Notes: generated by a model from the letters alone, not told the origin. Counted from the stretch's first letter, positions 6,866 through 14,093 are shown. The stretch: DNA of 14,285 bases from an uncultured Collinsella sp. (GCA_900542085.1 UQMK01000036.1:1-14285); one strand, 5' to 3'. Made by a program: numbers and translations.

Positions 6866-6916
6866 CCGCTCACGGTCGATTTTCGACCGTGAGCGGGATG
6901 TTTGCTCTTGAGCAAA
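6866..6916. terminator. Two adjacent hairpins, possible factor-independent stop
   Basis: A perfect 14-bp stem, CCGCTCACGGTCGA (6866-6879) with TCGACCGTGAGCGG (6883-6896), closes on a TTT loop. Four bases on, TTTGCTC (6901-6907) pairs with GAGCAAA (6910-6916). No long T-tract follows on the plus strand, so intrinsic termination is uncertain. The position, about 200 bases past the HAD gene and 150 before the pilus promoter, suits a transcription boundary. A protein-binding palindrome or small RNA end is also possible. Confidence 0.45.
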
Positions 6917-7062
6917 ATGTTGTGCAAATAAATCTAATGCCATTAAAAAATGATAGTCAACTAAATTACCAGCAGAAACCAAAAATAGATAGCGAATAAA
7001 CGAAGGCAAATCTGAGTAAATGTCAAGGGAATTGAGAACTCGCTACAAAAATGCCGGTTTTG

Positions 7063-7092
7063 TTGCTCATATGTTTAAACAATAGTTACAAT
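7063..7092 (+). promoter_or_regulatory. Candidate promoter of the pilus cluster
   Basis: TACAAT (7087-7092, five of six consensus bases) is preceded at 18 bp by TTGCTC (7063-7068, three of six), in an AT-rich setting that includes the palindrome GTTTAAAC (7073-7080). Transcription would start near 7099 and give a leader of about 80 bases. It is the best pair upstream of the adhesin gene but is not proven. Confidence 0.4.
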
Positions 7093-7107
7093 AACTTTAC
7101 TAAACGA

Positions 7108-7126
7108 GCGCAATTACCGATTGCGC
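7108..7126. promoter_or_regulatory. Inverted repeat in the adhesin leader
   Basis: GCGCAAT (7108-7114) and ATTGCGC (7120-7126) are perfect complements separated by TACCG. They lie just downstream of the predicted start of transcription, where an operator dyad or an mRNA hairpin would fit. No regulator is known from this window. Confidence 0.35.
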
Positions 7127-7181
7127 AGATACGTTTGATAGTGAAAGAGCAAGATCGCGGTCTCTTGGGGAGGAGACATCG

Positions 7182-8957
7182 ATGAAAGCAAATTCAGACA
7201 AATCTAAACAGAGTAATAAAGCGACGCGCCGTGTACTGGCAGGCGTCTTGTGCGGAGCCTCCGTTTTGAGCCTGGTACTGTCGCTCGTCATGCCCCCGAT
7301 CTCTCAGGCTATTGCCAACGATGCCCAGACGGTTTCTGCCGAGGAAACCGTAACGGCTGGTGGTTCCTCAACTGAGTCTACTGATGTAGAAAACACCAAC
7401 AACGGGGATACCGAAAAGCTGAATAGCGGCGAGACTGAGGGCGACGAGACTGGCTCTTCAAATGGCGATGAGCAGGCTCAGACTGAGGATCAGCTCGAGG
7501 ACGAGCTGCAGGTCGAAGATGGTAGCTCGTCGAATGATGACGCCGTAATGGCAGCTGCAGAAGGCGGGCAAACCAAAACGGCAGCTAATGAGATAGCTAG
7601 TGCTAATGACCTGGTTAGCAAGCTCGAGGCTGTTGAAAAGAATGGAATAGCCAGCTTTGACCTTACGACGGATGTGGAGTGCGGCTCAACAATCCAACTC
7701 GATGAGAGCGGCAGCAATATCACGCTGAATCTAAACGGCCATAAGATTAAATATACGAATCAGAGCCAGCCCCTGTTTAACATCACCGGTGGCGCGACAC
7801 TTACAATTAAGGATTTAATTAAGGATTCTGATCTTAAGGATTCTGATCCTGAGAAAGCGAGTGAAGAGGTCTCCAAAGTCAAGGAGCTAAATAATCAGGG
7901 CCAGAACTTTAATCCCGGCAATTATGGTAAAGCAGCAGAGTTTGTTTACAACGATGGCATTCCGTCTAGCCTTACCTACTACGTGACCGAATCGTCCCCG
8001 AGTACAGCAGACATAACCAAGACAACCGAAACGCTTTTCAAATATAGCGTCAATATTTATGGTGCCATCGTGGCGTGCAACAGCAGAGTGAGTCTCATCA
8101 AACTCAATGGTAAGGACTGTACGTTTAACCTTCAGGGTGGCGTGCTTACTCAAAAGAACAATTGCAATGTTGATGGCCTTATCTATGCCCAGAACGGCTC
8201 TACCGTCAACATGAGTGGCGGATACGTTTGTGGTGCTTCTATGGGCAGCAGTGGTGCTGGTGCTGGAATTCGTGTTGAGGGCTCAACTCTGGATGAGGGC
8301 TCAACCCTGGAGATCTCTGGCGGCGTAATTGCTGGTAACTATGCCCCCAGTGGCGGCGGCGTTTATGCCAAGAATTCTACGGTATACATGGTTGGCGGTA
8401 TTATCTCCGGTAACGGTACAAATGATTATCAAAGTGGTTATGTCGCGGGAATTTGTGCTGAGGACTCTATGGTGACCATTACGAATGGTCACATCACCAA
8501 TAACAAATATCAGTTCTACCAGGACTATCAGCCGGGGTGGACGCATCGCGGTTTCGGTTGTCACGGTGGTGGCGGCATTGCTGCCTTTAGCTCCACTCAA
8601 GGACAGAAAAAGGCAGTCTGGTTATTAGCGGCGGTTGCATCACGGGCAACTACTCTGCCGAGGCTGGCGGCGGCGTTTATGCTGGCGCTTGGAAGCAAGC
8701 TCTTTCCGAGTTTACGTTTTCTGGTGGAATCATCGCCAGCAATGTGGCGCAAAACTCAGAGGGTGGCGGTATCCGTATCTCTGCACCTACCGAGAGCGTG
8801 TTTGAAGTGCCGATTGATTCGCACGCTGATTCACACGCTTATATCACGAACAATACGACTAATACATCCAACGACTGGGGTGGCGGCGGCGTGTTCGTCC
8901 AGGGAAGCGGCGACAACAGCGTTCAGCCGGCAAGCCTCAGGATTTCTAACGCTCTGA
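7182..8957 (+). CDS. Adhesin N-terminal part: signal peptide, acidic linker, beta-helix repeats
   Basis: This is the 5' fragment as literally encoded, 591 codons, of which about the first 476 are genuine. A charged N-terminus (KANSDKSKQSNKATRR) and hydrophobic core (18-36) form a Sec signal peptide, with probable cleavage after Ala45 (QAIA/ND). Residues about 46-115 are rich in Asp, Glu, Ser, Thr and Gly with almost no hydrophobic residues, probably an extended linker. From about residue 130 come short beta repeats such as ITLNLNGHKI, TLTIKD, VNMSGGYVCG, LEISGGVIAGNYAPSGGGVYA and VYMVGGIISGN, the ISGG-x-I-x-GN pattern of right-handed beta-helix surface proteins. Residues after about 477 (WLLAAVASRATTLPRL onward) are out-of-frame translation. 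The ATG at 7182 follows an excellent ribosome binding site, GGGGAGGAG (7167-7175). As read, this product would be secreted but not anchored. Ligand unknown. Confidence 0.8.
   Translation: MKANSDKSKQSNKATRRVLAGVLCGASVLSLVLSLVMPPISQAIANDAQTVSAEETVTAGGSSTESTDVENTNNGDTEKLNSGETEGDETGSSNGDEQAQTEDQLEDELQVEDGSSSNDDAVMAAAEGGQTKTAANEIASANDLVSKLEAVEKNGIASFDLTTDVECGSTIQLDESGSNITLNLNGHKIKYTNQSQPLFNITGGATLTIKDLIKDSDLKDSDPEKASEEVSKVKELNNQGQNFNPGNYGKAAEFVYNDGIPSSLTYYVTESSPSTADITKTTETLFKYSVNIYGAIVACNSRVSLIKLNGKDCTFNLQGGVLTQKNNCNVDGLIYAQNGSTVNMSGGYVCGASMGSSGAGAGIRVEGSTLDEGSTLEISGGVIAGNYAPSGGGVYAKNSTVYMVGGIISGNGTNDYQSGYVAGICAEDSMVTITNGHITNNKYQFYQDYQPGWTHRGFGCHGGGGIAAFSSTQGQKKAVWLLAAVASRATTLPRLAAAFMLALGSKLFPSLRFLVESSPAMWRKTQRVAVSVSLHLPRACLKCRLIRTLIHTLISRTIRLIHPTTGVAAACSSREAATTAFSRQASGFLTL
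7821..7850 (+). repeat. 15-bp tandem duplication in the adhesin gene
   Basis: AAGGATTCTGATC-TT and AAGGATTCTGATC-CT lie head to tail (7821-7835 and 7836-7850), giving the peptide KDSDLKDSDP. A shorter AAGGATTTAATT precedes them at 7809. The unit is a multiple of three, so copy number could change without breaking the frame. Confidence 0.7.
8277..8312 (+). repeat. 18-bp tandem duplication in the adhesin gene
   Basis: Two 18-base units (8277-8294 and 8295-8312) differ at only two positions and encode EGSTLD-EGSTLE, between two beta-helix rungs. It is an in-frame duplication, probably recent slippage or unequal exchange. Confidence 0.7.
8604..8614 (+). other. Frameshift site: A5 tract in the adhesin gene
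   Basis: The first reading frame is CAG AAA AAG GCA and then leaves the beta-helix pattern. The pattern resumes in the -1 frame from GGC (8612-8614) as GSLVISGGCITGNYSAEAGGG. A stop (TAG, 8588-8590) in that second frame limits the switch to downstream of 8590. Six A's instead of five at 8607-8611 would restore the frame exactly. The zero-frame heptamer G-AAA-AAG resembles, but is not identical to, the A-AAA-AAG slippery site of dnaX; AAGGA (8599-8603) lies only 3 bases before it, closer than is usual for -1 stimulation. Confidence 0.8.
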
Positions 8958-10588
8958 TTACCAACAATCATGCCAGAGGCTTTGGCGGCGGGTTTGCCGC
9001 TTGCCCGACTGGTAAGACTGCCATTACCGATACCGATGGCATCGCGATTTTCGGTAATTCTGACGATAAAGGTGATAAACGATCGGGCGGCAGTAATGGG
9101 AAGAGCGAGGACTGGGATTTCGATAAGGAGAATGATAAGGGCGGCGAAATAACCGAAGCTTTTATAAACGCCGGCCATGAGGACCTTTTCTTAATTCACG
9201 ATTCTTCCAATTCGGAAAACAATCCGTATATCGCTGCCGTAACTGGACAAATGCTTGGTGGCGGAGCTGCTAACTGGTCGGGCACGATCGACAAAACACC
9301 AACGTCTATCGGCAAGTATGAGGGCGCCCAAGCTAAGTACATGATTGGCCTTAAATCTGAGCCGATTCAGGAAGATAAAGATGCTGCTACCGCGGCTGCG
9401 TCCCTCTTCATCACGGGCAACAGATCCAACATTCACGGTGGCGGCATCATGACCAACGGCGACGTAATCGCTGGCTCCACCACGGAGGTGAACGTGTACC
9501 CCAAGATGAAGCTCAAAGGCACTAAGGCACTGGAAGGCCGCGCGCTTACTGCGGATGATGCGGGAAAATTCAGGTTCCAACTCTTGGACCCGGGCGAGAG
9601 CGGTGGTGTCCCTAGCTTTAATAATAATGATGATGGCAAATTGCAGCTCAATGGCTGTTCAATAGTTGGCGATGACGATGGGGCCACGAACGACGCTGAA
9701 GGTAACTTTGTCTTTGATTTGGGCAGGGTCCACTCCGCTGGAACGAACGTCTACTACCTCGTTGAGGACCCCGGCAACGTTGCGGATCGCGTCCCTGGCG
9801 TGGACTACGACCAGACCATCTACAAGATTGAGCTTACAACTACGACCAAAAAGCGGCCGGTGCTGAATATTGATTACATCTACTATTTAGTTACGAATGT
9901 AAGGGTTACTAATCTCAAAAATAATGAGGTGAAAACGTTTACTCCGAACAACGGTAGCGATGTCTCCATTAAGATCACCGATGGCAACACCGACAAGACC
10001 TTTACTAATGCATACAAACCCAAGGGCTCTTGGACGCCTCAGGTGACCAAGAGGGTCGATGGCGGCGAGATGAAGAAGTTCGAGTTCGAGCTGTTTACTA
10101 AGGATTCGGACGGTAGGGAGAAGTCTCTTCAAACCAAATGTACTTCTGCTGAGTCGGGAAACCCTCAGATAGTAACGTTCGATCCGGTACCAATCGGCCC
10201 CCTCGGGGTTAAAGATCTTACCGGTGGCAAAGCAACATTCACTTACTTCATCCGTGAATGCGGCGCCAACGAGACAAAAGGCATCAAACACGAAGGCTAC
10301 AAGAACGACACCAAGACTTTCAAGGTCGTGGTGACGGCAACGGACAACGGTGACGGCACGCTGAACTGCACGCCGACCTACTACGAGGTCGACGCCAGCG
10401 GCAAGCCAAGCGAAAACCCGACCACCGATCCCACCTTCACCAACACCTACTCCACCTCTTTGCCCCTTTCTGGTATGTCGGGCGTCACTCTGACGTACCT
10501 TGCCGGCGCGGCGGTGCTTTGCGCTGCTGCGGCCTGGATGCACGTTCGTCGCAAGGCGAGCGCGAAGGGAGGTGAGCGTCGTGAATAA
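8744..10588 (+). CDS. Adhesin C-terminal part: two FctA-like isopeptide domains and LPLSG wall anchor
   Basis: This is the 3' fragment, 614 codons from a GTG with no ribosome binding site; the frame is open back to 8591. Residues 1-105 finish the beta-helix (LRISNALITNNHARGFGGG). Two Spy0128/FctA-type domains follow. The first, about 248-424, has candidate bond residues Lys261 (GTKALEG) and Asn422 (FTNAY) with catalytic Glu341 (YYLVE). The second, about 430-570, has Lys436 (VTKRVDG), Asn567 (FTNTY) and Glu505 (YFIRE). In this family such trios form internal Lys-Asn isopeptide bonds that stiffen pilus proteins. VNVYPK (249-254) resembles the VxVYPK pilin motif used for polymerisation, but may just be a beta strand. 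The C-terminus is a sorting signal: LPLSG (573-577), a hydrophobic segment and the RRK tail. It overlaps the next gene by 8 bases, suggesting translational coupling. Confidence 0.85.
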   Translation: MAQNSEGGGIRISAPTESVFEVPIDSHADSHAYITNNTTNTSNDWGGGGVFVQGSGDNSVQPASLRISNALITNNHARGFGGGFAACPTGKTAITDTDGIAIFGNSDDKGDKRSGGSNGKSEDWDFDKENDKGGEITEAFINAGHEDLFLIHDSSNSENNPYIAAVTGQMLGGGAANWSGTIDKTPTSIGKYEGAQAKYMIGLKSEPIQEDKDAATAAASLFITGNRSNIHGGGIMTNGDVIAGSTTEVNVYPKMKLKGTKALEGRALTADDAGKFRFQLLDPGESGGVPSFNNNDDGKLQLNGCSIVGDDDGATNDAEGNFVFDLGRVHSAGTNVYYLVEDPGNVADRVPGVDYDQTIYKIELTTTTKKRPVLNIDYIYYLVTNVRVTNLKNNEVKTFTPNNGSDVSIKITDGNTDKTFTNAYKPKGSWTPQVTKRVDGGEMKKFEFELFTKDSDGREKSLQTKCTSAESGNPQIVTFDPVPIGPLGVKDLTGGKATFTYFIRECGANETKGIKHEGYKNDTKTFKVVVTATDNGDGTLNCTPTYYEVDASGKPSENPTTDPTFTNTYSTSLPLSGMSGVTLTYLAGAAVLCAAAAWMHVRRKASAKGGERRE

Positions 10589-12251
10589 GAAAGTTTGCTC
10601 CTTCCCGATCTTGTTTGCGCTGCTTGCCCTCTTGATCGGCACCTGCGCGGTTGTGTTCCCCGCATCCGCGCAGGCCGCGCCGAGCGCGACCGGATCCATC
10701 ACGGTGAGCGGCACCGTGGCGCGCAGCTACGATGCCTACCAGATCTTTAGCGCCAACGTTATCGACGACAACGGCGACGCCAAGATTGCTACCGACCTCG
10801 CCTGGGCAAGCGACGCCGCGCGCGATGCCGTGTTGCCTGTGCTGCACAGCGCCGGTATGCCCAATTCCCAGACCACCGCGCAGGAAGCTGCCGAGTGGCT
10901 CAACACCGATTCCCACCTTACGGGCGCGCTGAGCGCACAGCTCGCTCGTTCCCTCCAGAGTTCTGGCGCCGTGTTCGTGGCCCTTAACGCGGGTACGGCG
11001 GCCGAGCTGCCCTGCGGCTACTGGCTCATCGTCGCCGACGACGACGCCATCGCCCAGGGCGAGGCCGGCACCGCGCCGATCATGGCCCTGGTCGGCGGCA
11101 GCGCCGTCACCGTCAAGCCCAAGGCCGCGACCCCCAAGGTGTCCAAGCACGTGCTGGAGGACAGCACCGCCGCCTGGCAGAAGGCCGCCGACGCCACGGT
11201 CGCCGACGACCTGTACTGGCGCCTCTCTGCCACGGTCCCGGCGGGTCTTGCTGCCTACGACACCTATACGGTGCGGTTCGTCGACACCATGAGCGCGGGG
11301 CTCGACCCCTCCAAGGTGGCCGCGAGCATGCGCGTGTACGTGGCGGCGGGCGCGGACGGCGGCTTTGACGCGGTCCAGACCGGCAAGGACGGCCGCGCCG
11401 GCACCGAGCCCGCGAAGGGCTGGACCGACATCACGGCCCAGTGCGCCACCAAGGTAGCGGCCGACGGCAAGACCTTCACCGTGCGCACCGGCGACCTGAT
11501 CGCCGCGCTCGGCGGGGCCGATGCCTTCACCGTGGGCGCCCGCGTGGTCGCCGTGTACAACGCGCCGCTCAACAGCGCATGCAACCACGGCATCGCGAAG
11601 GGCAACCCCAACGAGGTTTACCTGCACTACCCGCGCTCTCCCTTTGCCGACCAGTCCGGTGACGCCGGCTTTACCCGCACGCCGAGCGACGACGCGTGTG
11701 CCTACACCTGGGATCTCGCGCTCACCAAGCGCGGCAGCGACGGCGACAAGCCGCTTGCTGGGGCGGTCCTGAGCATCGCCGACGACCGCGGTCGCACACT
11801 GGCGGCCGACAGCACGTGGGATGCGCAAGGTAAGGCCACCGTCACCACGGGCGAGGACGGCCGCGTGACCGTCTCGGGCGTGGACTCGGGCAAGCTGGAG
11901 GTCCGTGAGCTCAAGGCGCCCAAGGGCTACACCGCCTTTGAGGGCACGCGCTCCGTGACGGTCAAGGCCGAGGGCCTGGACGTCGACCAGGTGGCCGCCG
12001 CCAAGCCCAAGCTCACCATCACTGCCGAGTCGCCCCTGCGCGCCGACAGCGCGGACGGGTCGACGGGCAGCCTGGAGGCGTCGCTCATTAACACGCCCAC
12101 CGGCACACCCCCTAGCATTACCACCGGAGGCTTTATGCCCTCGACAGGAGATATGGCAATGTACGCCGCGGCCGCCGCAGCGGTCGCCGGAGCCGCGCTC
12201 ATCGTGGTCGCGCTCCTGGTCAAGCGGGGAGGTGGCAGCCATAAAGAGTAG
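10581..12251 (+). CDS. Minor/basal pilin with D2 and CnaB-like domains, MPSTG anchor
   Basis: This 556-residue wall-anchored pilin has a signal peptide (core 7-27, probable cleavage AQA/APS after Ala32). An N-terminal pilin domain (about 38-180: GSITVSGTVARSYDAYQIF) follows, then a fimbrial D2-type isopeptide domain (about 182-385) with Lys186/Lys189 (PKVSKHV) and the VDTMSAGLD motif with Asp235. A CnaB/SpaA-like domain (about 378-505) has Lys383, the E-box Glu443 in RELKAPKGY, and Asn504. The sorting signal is MPSTG (519-523), a hydrophobic Ala/Val segment and KRGGGSHKE. Where the major pilin has NNP at the end of D2, this protein has PRSP (351-354), so the D2 bond may not form. The GTG start at 10581 follows AGGGAGG (10566-10572); the frame is open further upstream, but only inside the previous gene. 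GC content is much higher than in its neighbours. Accessory or basal role is inferred from position and weak anchor motif. Confidence 0.85.
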   Translation: MNKKVCSFPILFALLALLIGTCAVVFPASAQAAPSATGSITVSGTVARSYDAYQIFSANVIDDNGDAKIATDLAWASDAARDAVLPVLHSAGMPNSQTTAQEAAEWLNTDSHLTGALSAQLARSLQSSGAVFVALNAGTAAELPCGYWLIVADDDAIAQGEAGTAPIMALVGGSAVTVKPKAATPKVSKHVLEDSTAAWQKAADATVADDLYWRLSATVPAGLAAYDTYTVRFVDTMSAGLDPSKVAASMRVYVAAGADGGFDAVQTGKDGRAGTEPAKGWTDITAQCATKVAADGKTFTVRTGDLIAALGGADAFTVGARVVAVYNAPLNSACNHGIAKGNPNEVYLHYPRSPFADQSGDAGFTRTPSDDACAYTWDLALTKRGSDGDKPLAGAVLSIADDRGRTLAADSTWDAQGKATVTTGEDGRVTVSGVDSGKLEVRELKAPKGYTAFEGTRSVTVKAEGLDVDQVAAAKPKLTITAESPLRADSADGSTGSLEASLINTPTGTPPSITTGGFMPSTGDMAMYAAAAAAVAGAALIVVALLVKRGGGSHKE

Positions 12252-12359
12252 CTGGCAGCCCCACAGAGAGCGGGGTTAGACGTAACGAAGCAGATGCTTA
12301 GAAACAGACAGATGTTTTTAGATCAAATGAAATTCAAGCAGAAAGCAGAGGAAAAGAAG

Positions 12360-14093
12360 ATGAGCATGAGCAAGAACATCGCGCGCCTGGCAGTAACCGC
12401 CGGCCTCACGGCAGTGCTGAGCTTCGGTGGCGTCATGGCCCCGGTGACCATGGCGTTTGCGGCGGATCCGGTGACGGCTCCGGATAATGGCATCATCATC
12501 GAGCAGACTAAAGACAATGCGACAACCACGTTTAAGGCATATCAGATCTTTAAGGGTGATGTCGTTGATAAGACAGACAAGTCGGGTAAGGTCGTTTCAA
12601 ATGTTGATTGGGCATTTGATGACAAGGCGACTCAGGAGGCCATCATCGATGCCATTAATGACTCTCAGAAAGATGCACTGAAGGATGGTGCCAGTGCAGA
12701 GGATGTCGCCAACTGGTTGGCCGAAAATGTGAAGGATACCACGCCAGCGACGCGTGTCGACAAGGATAGCGTTCTCAATAAAATTGCCAAGGTGGTTAAG
12801 GACAAGGTCGCGCCGACGGGCGATTCCTTTATCGCGGGCGCCGCTTTTGTGCCCAAGAATGCTGATAATACTCCCAACACGGGCTATTACCTTTTTCTGA
12901 CCGATGACGCCAACATTGGCCAGTCGACCAAGAACAATAAGAACACTGGCACCTCTCCGATTTTCGCTGTTGTTGGCGATTCCGGCGTAAAGGTGGCCGA
13001 GAAGACTAAGATTCCTACTGTCGAGAAGAAGATCAGGGACGACAAGCCCGACAGCAATTGGGCCGACAAGGCAGATTCCCAGATGGGTCAGGACGTCCAT
13101 TACCAGCTGACGGGCACCTTTGCCGACAACATCGCCACGTTCGACACCTACTATTATGAGTTTGACGACGTGCTCTCTGCCGGCCTTACGGCAAACGTGG
13201 GCACCATTGAAGTTAAAATCGGCGATAAGACCCTTTCGCGTAACACGACTGAGGGCGACAAGGCTGGTTACGATGTTTCGGTTGATGATTCAACTAACAC
13301 GTTGACCGTAAAGTTTACCGACCTCAAAACTGCTGCGAACAAGGTCGGCGCGACGCTCGACGATAGATCCAATGTCGTCGTTACTTACACCGCTAAGCTC
13401 AATCCTGAAAAGGCCGCGAAAGTTATTGTTGGCAACACGGGTAACGACAACACCGTAAAACTGATTTATTCCAACAACCCCATGAGTGAGGGTAGGGGCG
13501 AGTCCGTGACCGACACCGTCCGCGACTACACCTACGCGCTCAAGCTCGTCAAGGAGGACGCTGCCGATGAGAACACTAAGCTTGACGGCGTGAAGTTCAC
13601 CATTCAAGCGACGAATCCTGATGAAAACAAACAGGGTGCTGCTGCCGGTATCAAGTATGTTCAGGCGGACGGAACCCTCTCCGAAACCAAGCATGAGTTC
13701 GAAACTAAAAATGGCGGAATAATCGAGGTTAAGGGCCTCGATGCTGGTACCTATACCGTCAAGGAGACCCACACCCTCGGCGGCTACAACACGCTGCCCG
13801 ACTTCACCTTTAAGATCTCGACTGCTGATGGCGATCTTGCTAAGCCTGAGGGCGAGGACAATAATAAGCTCACCGTTAACGTGACCAAGGATACTTCTTC
13901 GCTTGTGAAAGACGCAACTGTGACCGGTGGTGTGGTTAACCTTACTGTCCAGAACAAGAAGGGCTCCGGCCTCCCGCTCACCGGTCTTAACGGCGTGACC
14001 TTCACTTGGATCGCTGGTGGCGCGGTGCTGTGCATCGGCGTGGCGCACCTCATCCGCAGCCGTAAGCAGGCTGAGGAGTCCGAGCAGGAGTAG
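12360..14093 (+). CDS. Major pilin subunit (FimA/SpaA-like), LPLTG anchor
   Basis: This 577-residue pilin is the likely shaft subunit. A signal peptide (core 9-33) is probably cleaved after Ala34 (AFA/ADP). The N-terminal domain (TTTFKAYQIFKGDVV) is homologous to that of the preceding pilin. IPTVEKKI (218-225) carries the candidate Lys for sortase polymerisation or for the D2 bond (Lys223/224). The D2 domain ends in YSNNP (370-374) with candidate bond Asn372/373. A CnaB-like domain (about 390-533) has Lys398, the E-box Glu469 in VKETHTLGGY, and Asn532. The sorting signal is LPLTG (538-542), then a hydrophobic helix and a charged tail. The ATG at 12360 is chosen because AGAGGA (12347-12352) lies 7 bases before it and the signal peptide follows; an in-frame ATG at 12294 would add 22 charged residues and has no ribosome binding site. 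The 108-bp gap after the minor pilin shows no promoter, and the gene is closed by the terminator at 14194. Confidence 0.9.
   Translation: MSMSKNIARLAVTAGLTAVLSFGGVMAPVTMAFAADPVTAPDNGIIIEQTKDNATTTFKAYQIFKGDVVDKTDKSGKVVSNVDWAFDDKATQEAIIDAINDSQKDALKDGASAEDVANWLAENVKDTTPATRVDKDSVLNKIAKVVKDKVAPTGDSFIAGAAFVPKNADNTPNTGYYLFLTDDANIGQSTKNNKNTGTSPIFAVVGDSGVKVAEKTKIPTVEKKIRDDKPDSNWADKADSQMGQDVHYQLTGTFADNIATFDTYYYEFDDVLSAGLTANVGTIEVKIGDKTLSRNTTEGDKAGYDVSVDDSTNTLTVKFTDLKTAANKVGATLDDRSNVVVTYTAKLNPEKAAKVIVGNTGNDNTVKLIYSNNPMSEGRGESVTDTVRDYTYALKLVKEDAADENTKLDGVKFTIQATNPDENKQGAAAGIKYVQADGTLSETKHEFETKNGGIIEVKGLDAGTYTVKETHTLGGYNTLPDFTFKISTADGDLAKPEGEDNNKLTVNVTKDTSSLVKDATVTGGVVNLTVQNKKGSGLPLTGLNGVTFTWIAGGAVLCIGVAHLIRSRKQAEESEQE

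Larger units (their letters stand above)
6667..7181. other. 515-bp gene-free region before the pilus cluster
   Basis: No credible protein gene is seen on either strand. The stretch holds the third 27-bp palindrome (6683-6709), an 11-bp tandem repeat (6766-6787), two adjacent hairpins (6866-6896 and 6901-6916), a candidate promoter (7063-7092) and a short inverted repeat (7108-7126). Composition falls sharply: by hand count 20 of 60 bases are G or C in 6961-7020, against well over half in the flanking housekeeping genes. It is probably the regulatory region of the pilus cluster and may mark the edge of acquired DNA. Confidence 0.7.
7182..10588 (+). pseudogene. Frameshifted wall-anchored adhesin / pilus tip protein (whole gene)
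   Basis: Two consecutive open frames encode the two halves of one protein. The 5' frame has the signal peptide and beta-helix repeats but no anchor. The 3' frame continues the same repeats and ends with two isopeptide domains and an LPLSG anchor, but has no signal peptide and no start with a ribosome binding site. Adding one A to the A5 run at 8607-8611 joins them into a protein of 1135 residues with unbroken repeat spacing. The gene heads the pilus cluster, and the stop of its 3' half overlaps the next start by 8 bases. Possible causes are a true inactivating mutation, homopolymer phase variation, programmed -1 frameshifting or a sequencing error; the sequence alone cannot decide. Confidence 0.85.

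Noticed and set aside
7160..7177. GTCTC/GAGAC stem around the adhesin ribosome binding site
   Set aside because: Only 5 bp with part of the site in the loop; too weak to claim sequestration.
6667..7181. CRISPR array or tRNA in the gene-free region
   Set aside because: The only direct repeat is a single gapless 11-bp pair with no spacers, and no cloverleaf-like arms were seen.
8588..8614. Programmed -1 frameshift as the sole explanation for the split adhesin
   Set aside because: The heptamer is G-AAA-AAG rather than A-AAA-AAG, and the upstream AAGGA is too close to act as the usual -1 stimulator. It is kept only as an alternative.
9887..10714. 275-codon minus-strand open frame opposite the adhesin end
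   Set aside because: No recognisable domain; it spans the junction of two well-supported plus-strand genes and is best explained as an antisense shadow.
10485..12242. 585-codon minus-strand open frame opposite the minor pilin
   Set aside because: It is composed of low-complexity Gly, Arg, His and Ala, mirrors the GC-rich pilin codons, and has no plausible ribosome binding site or domain.
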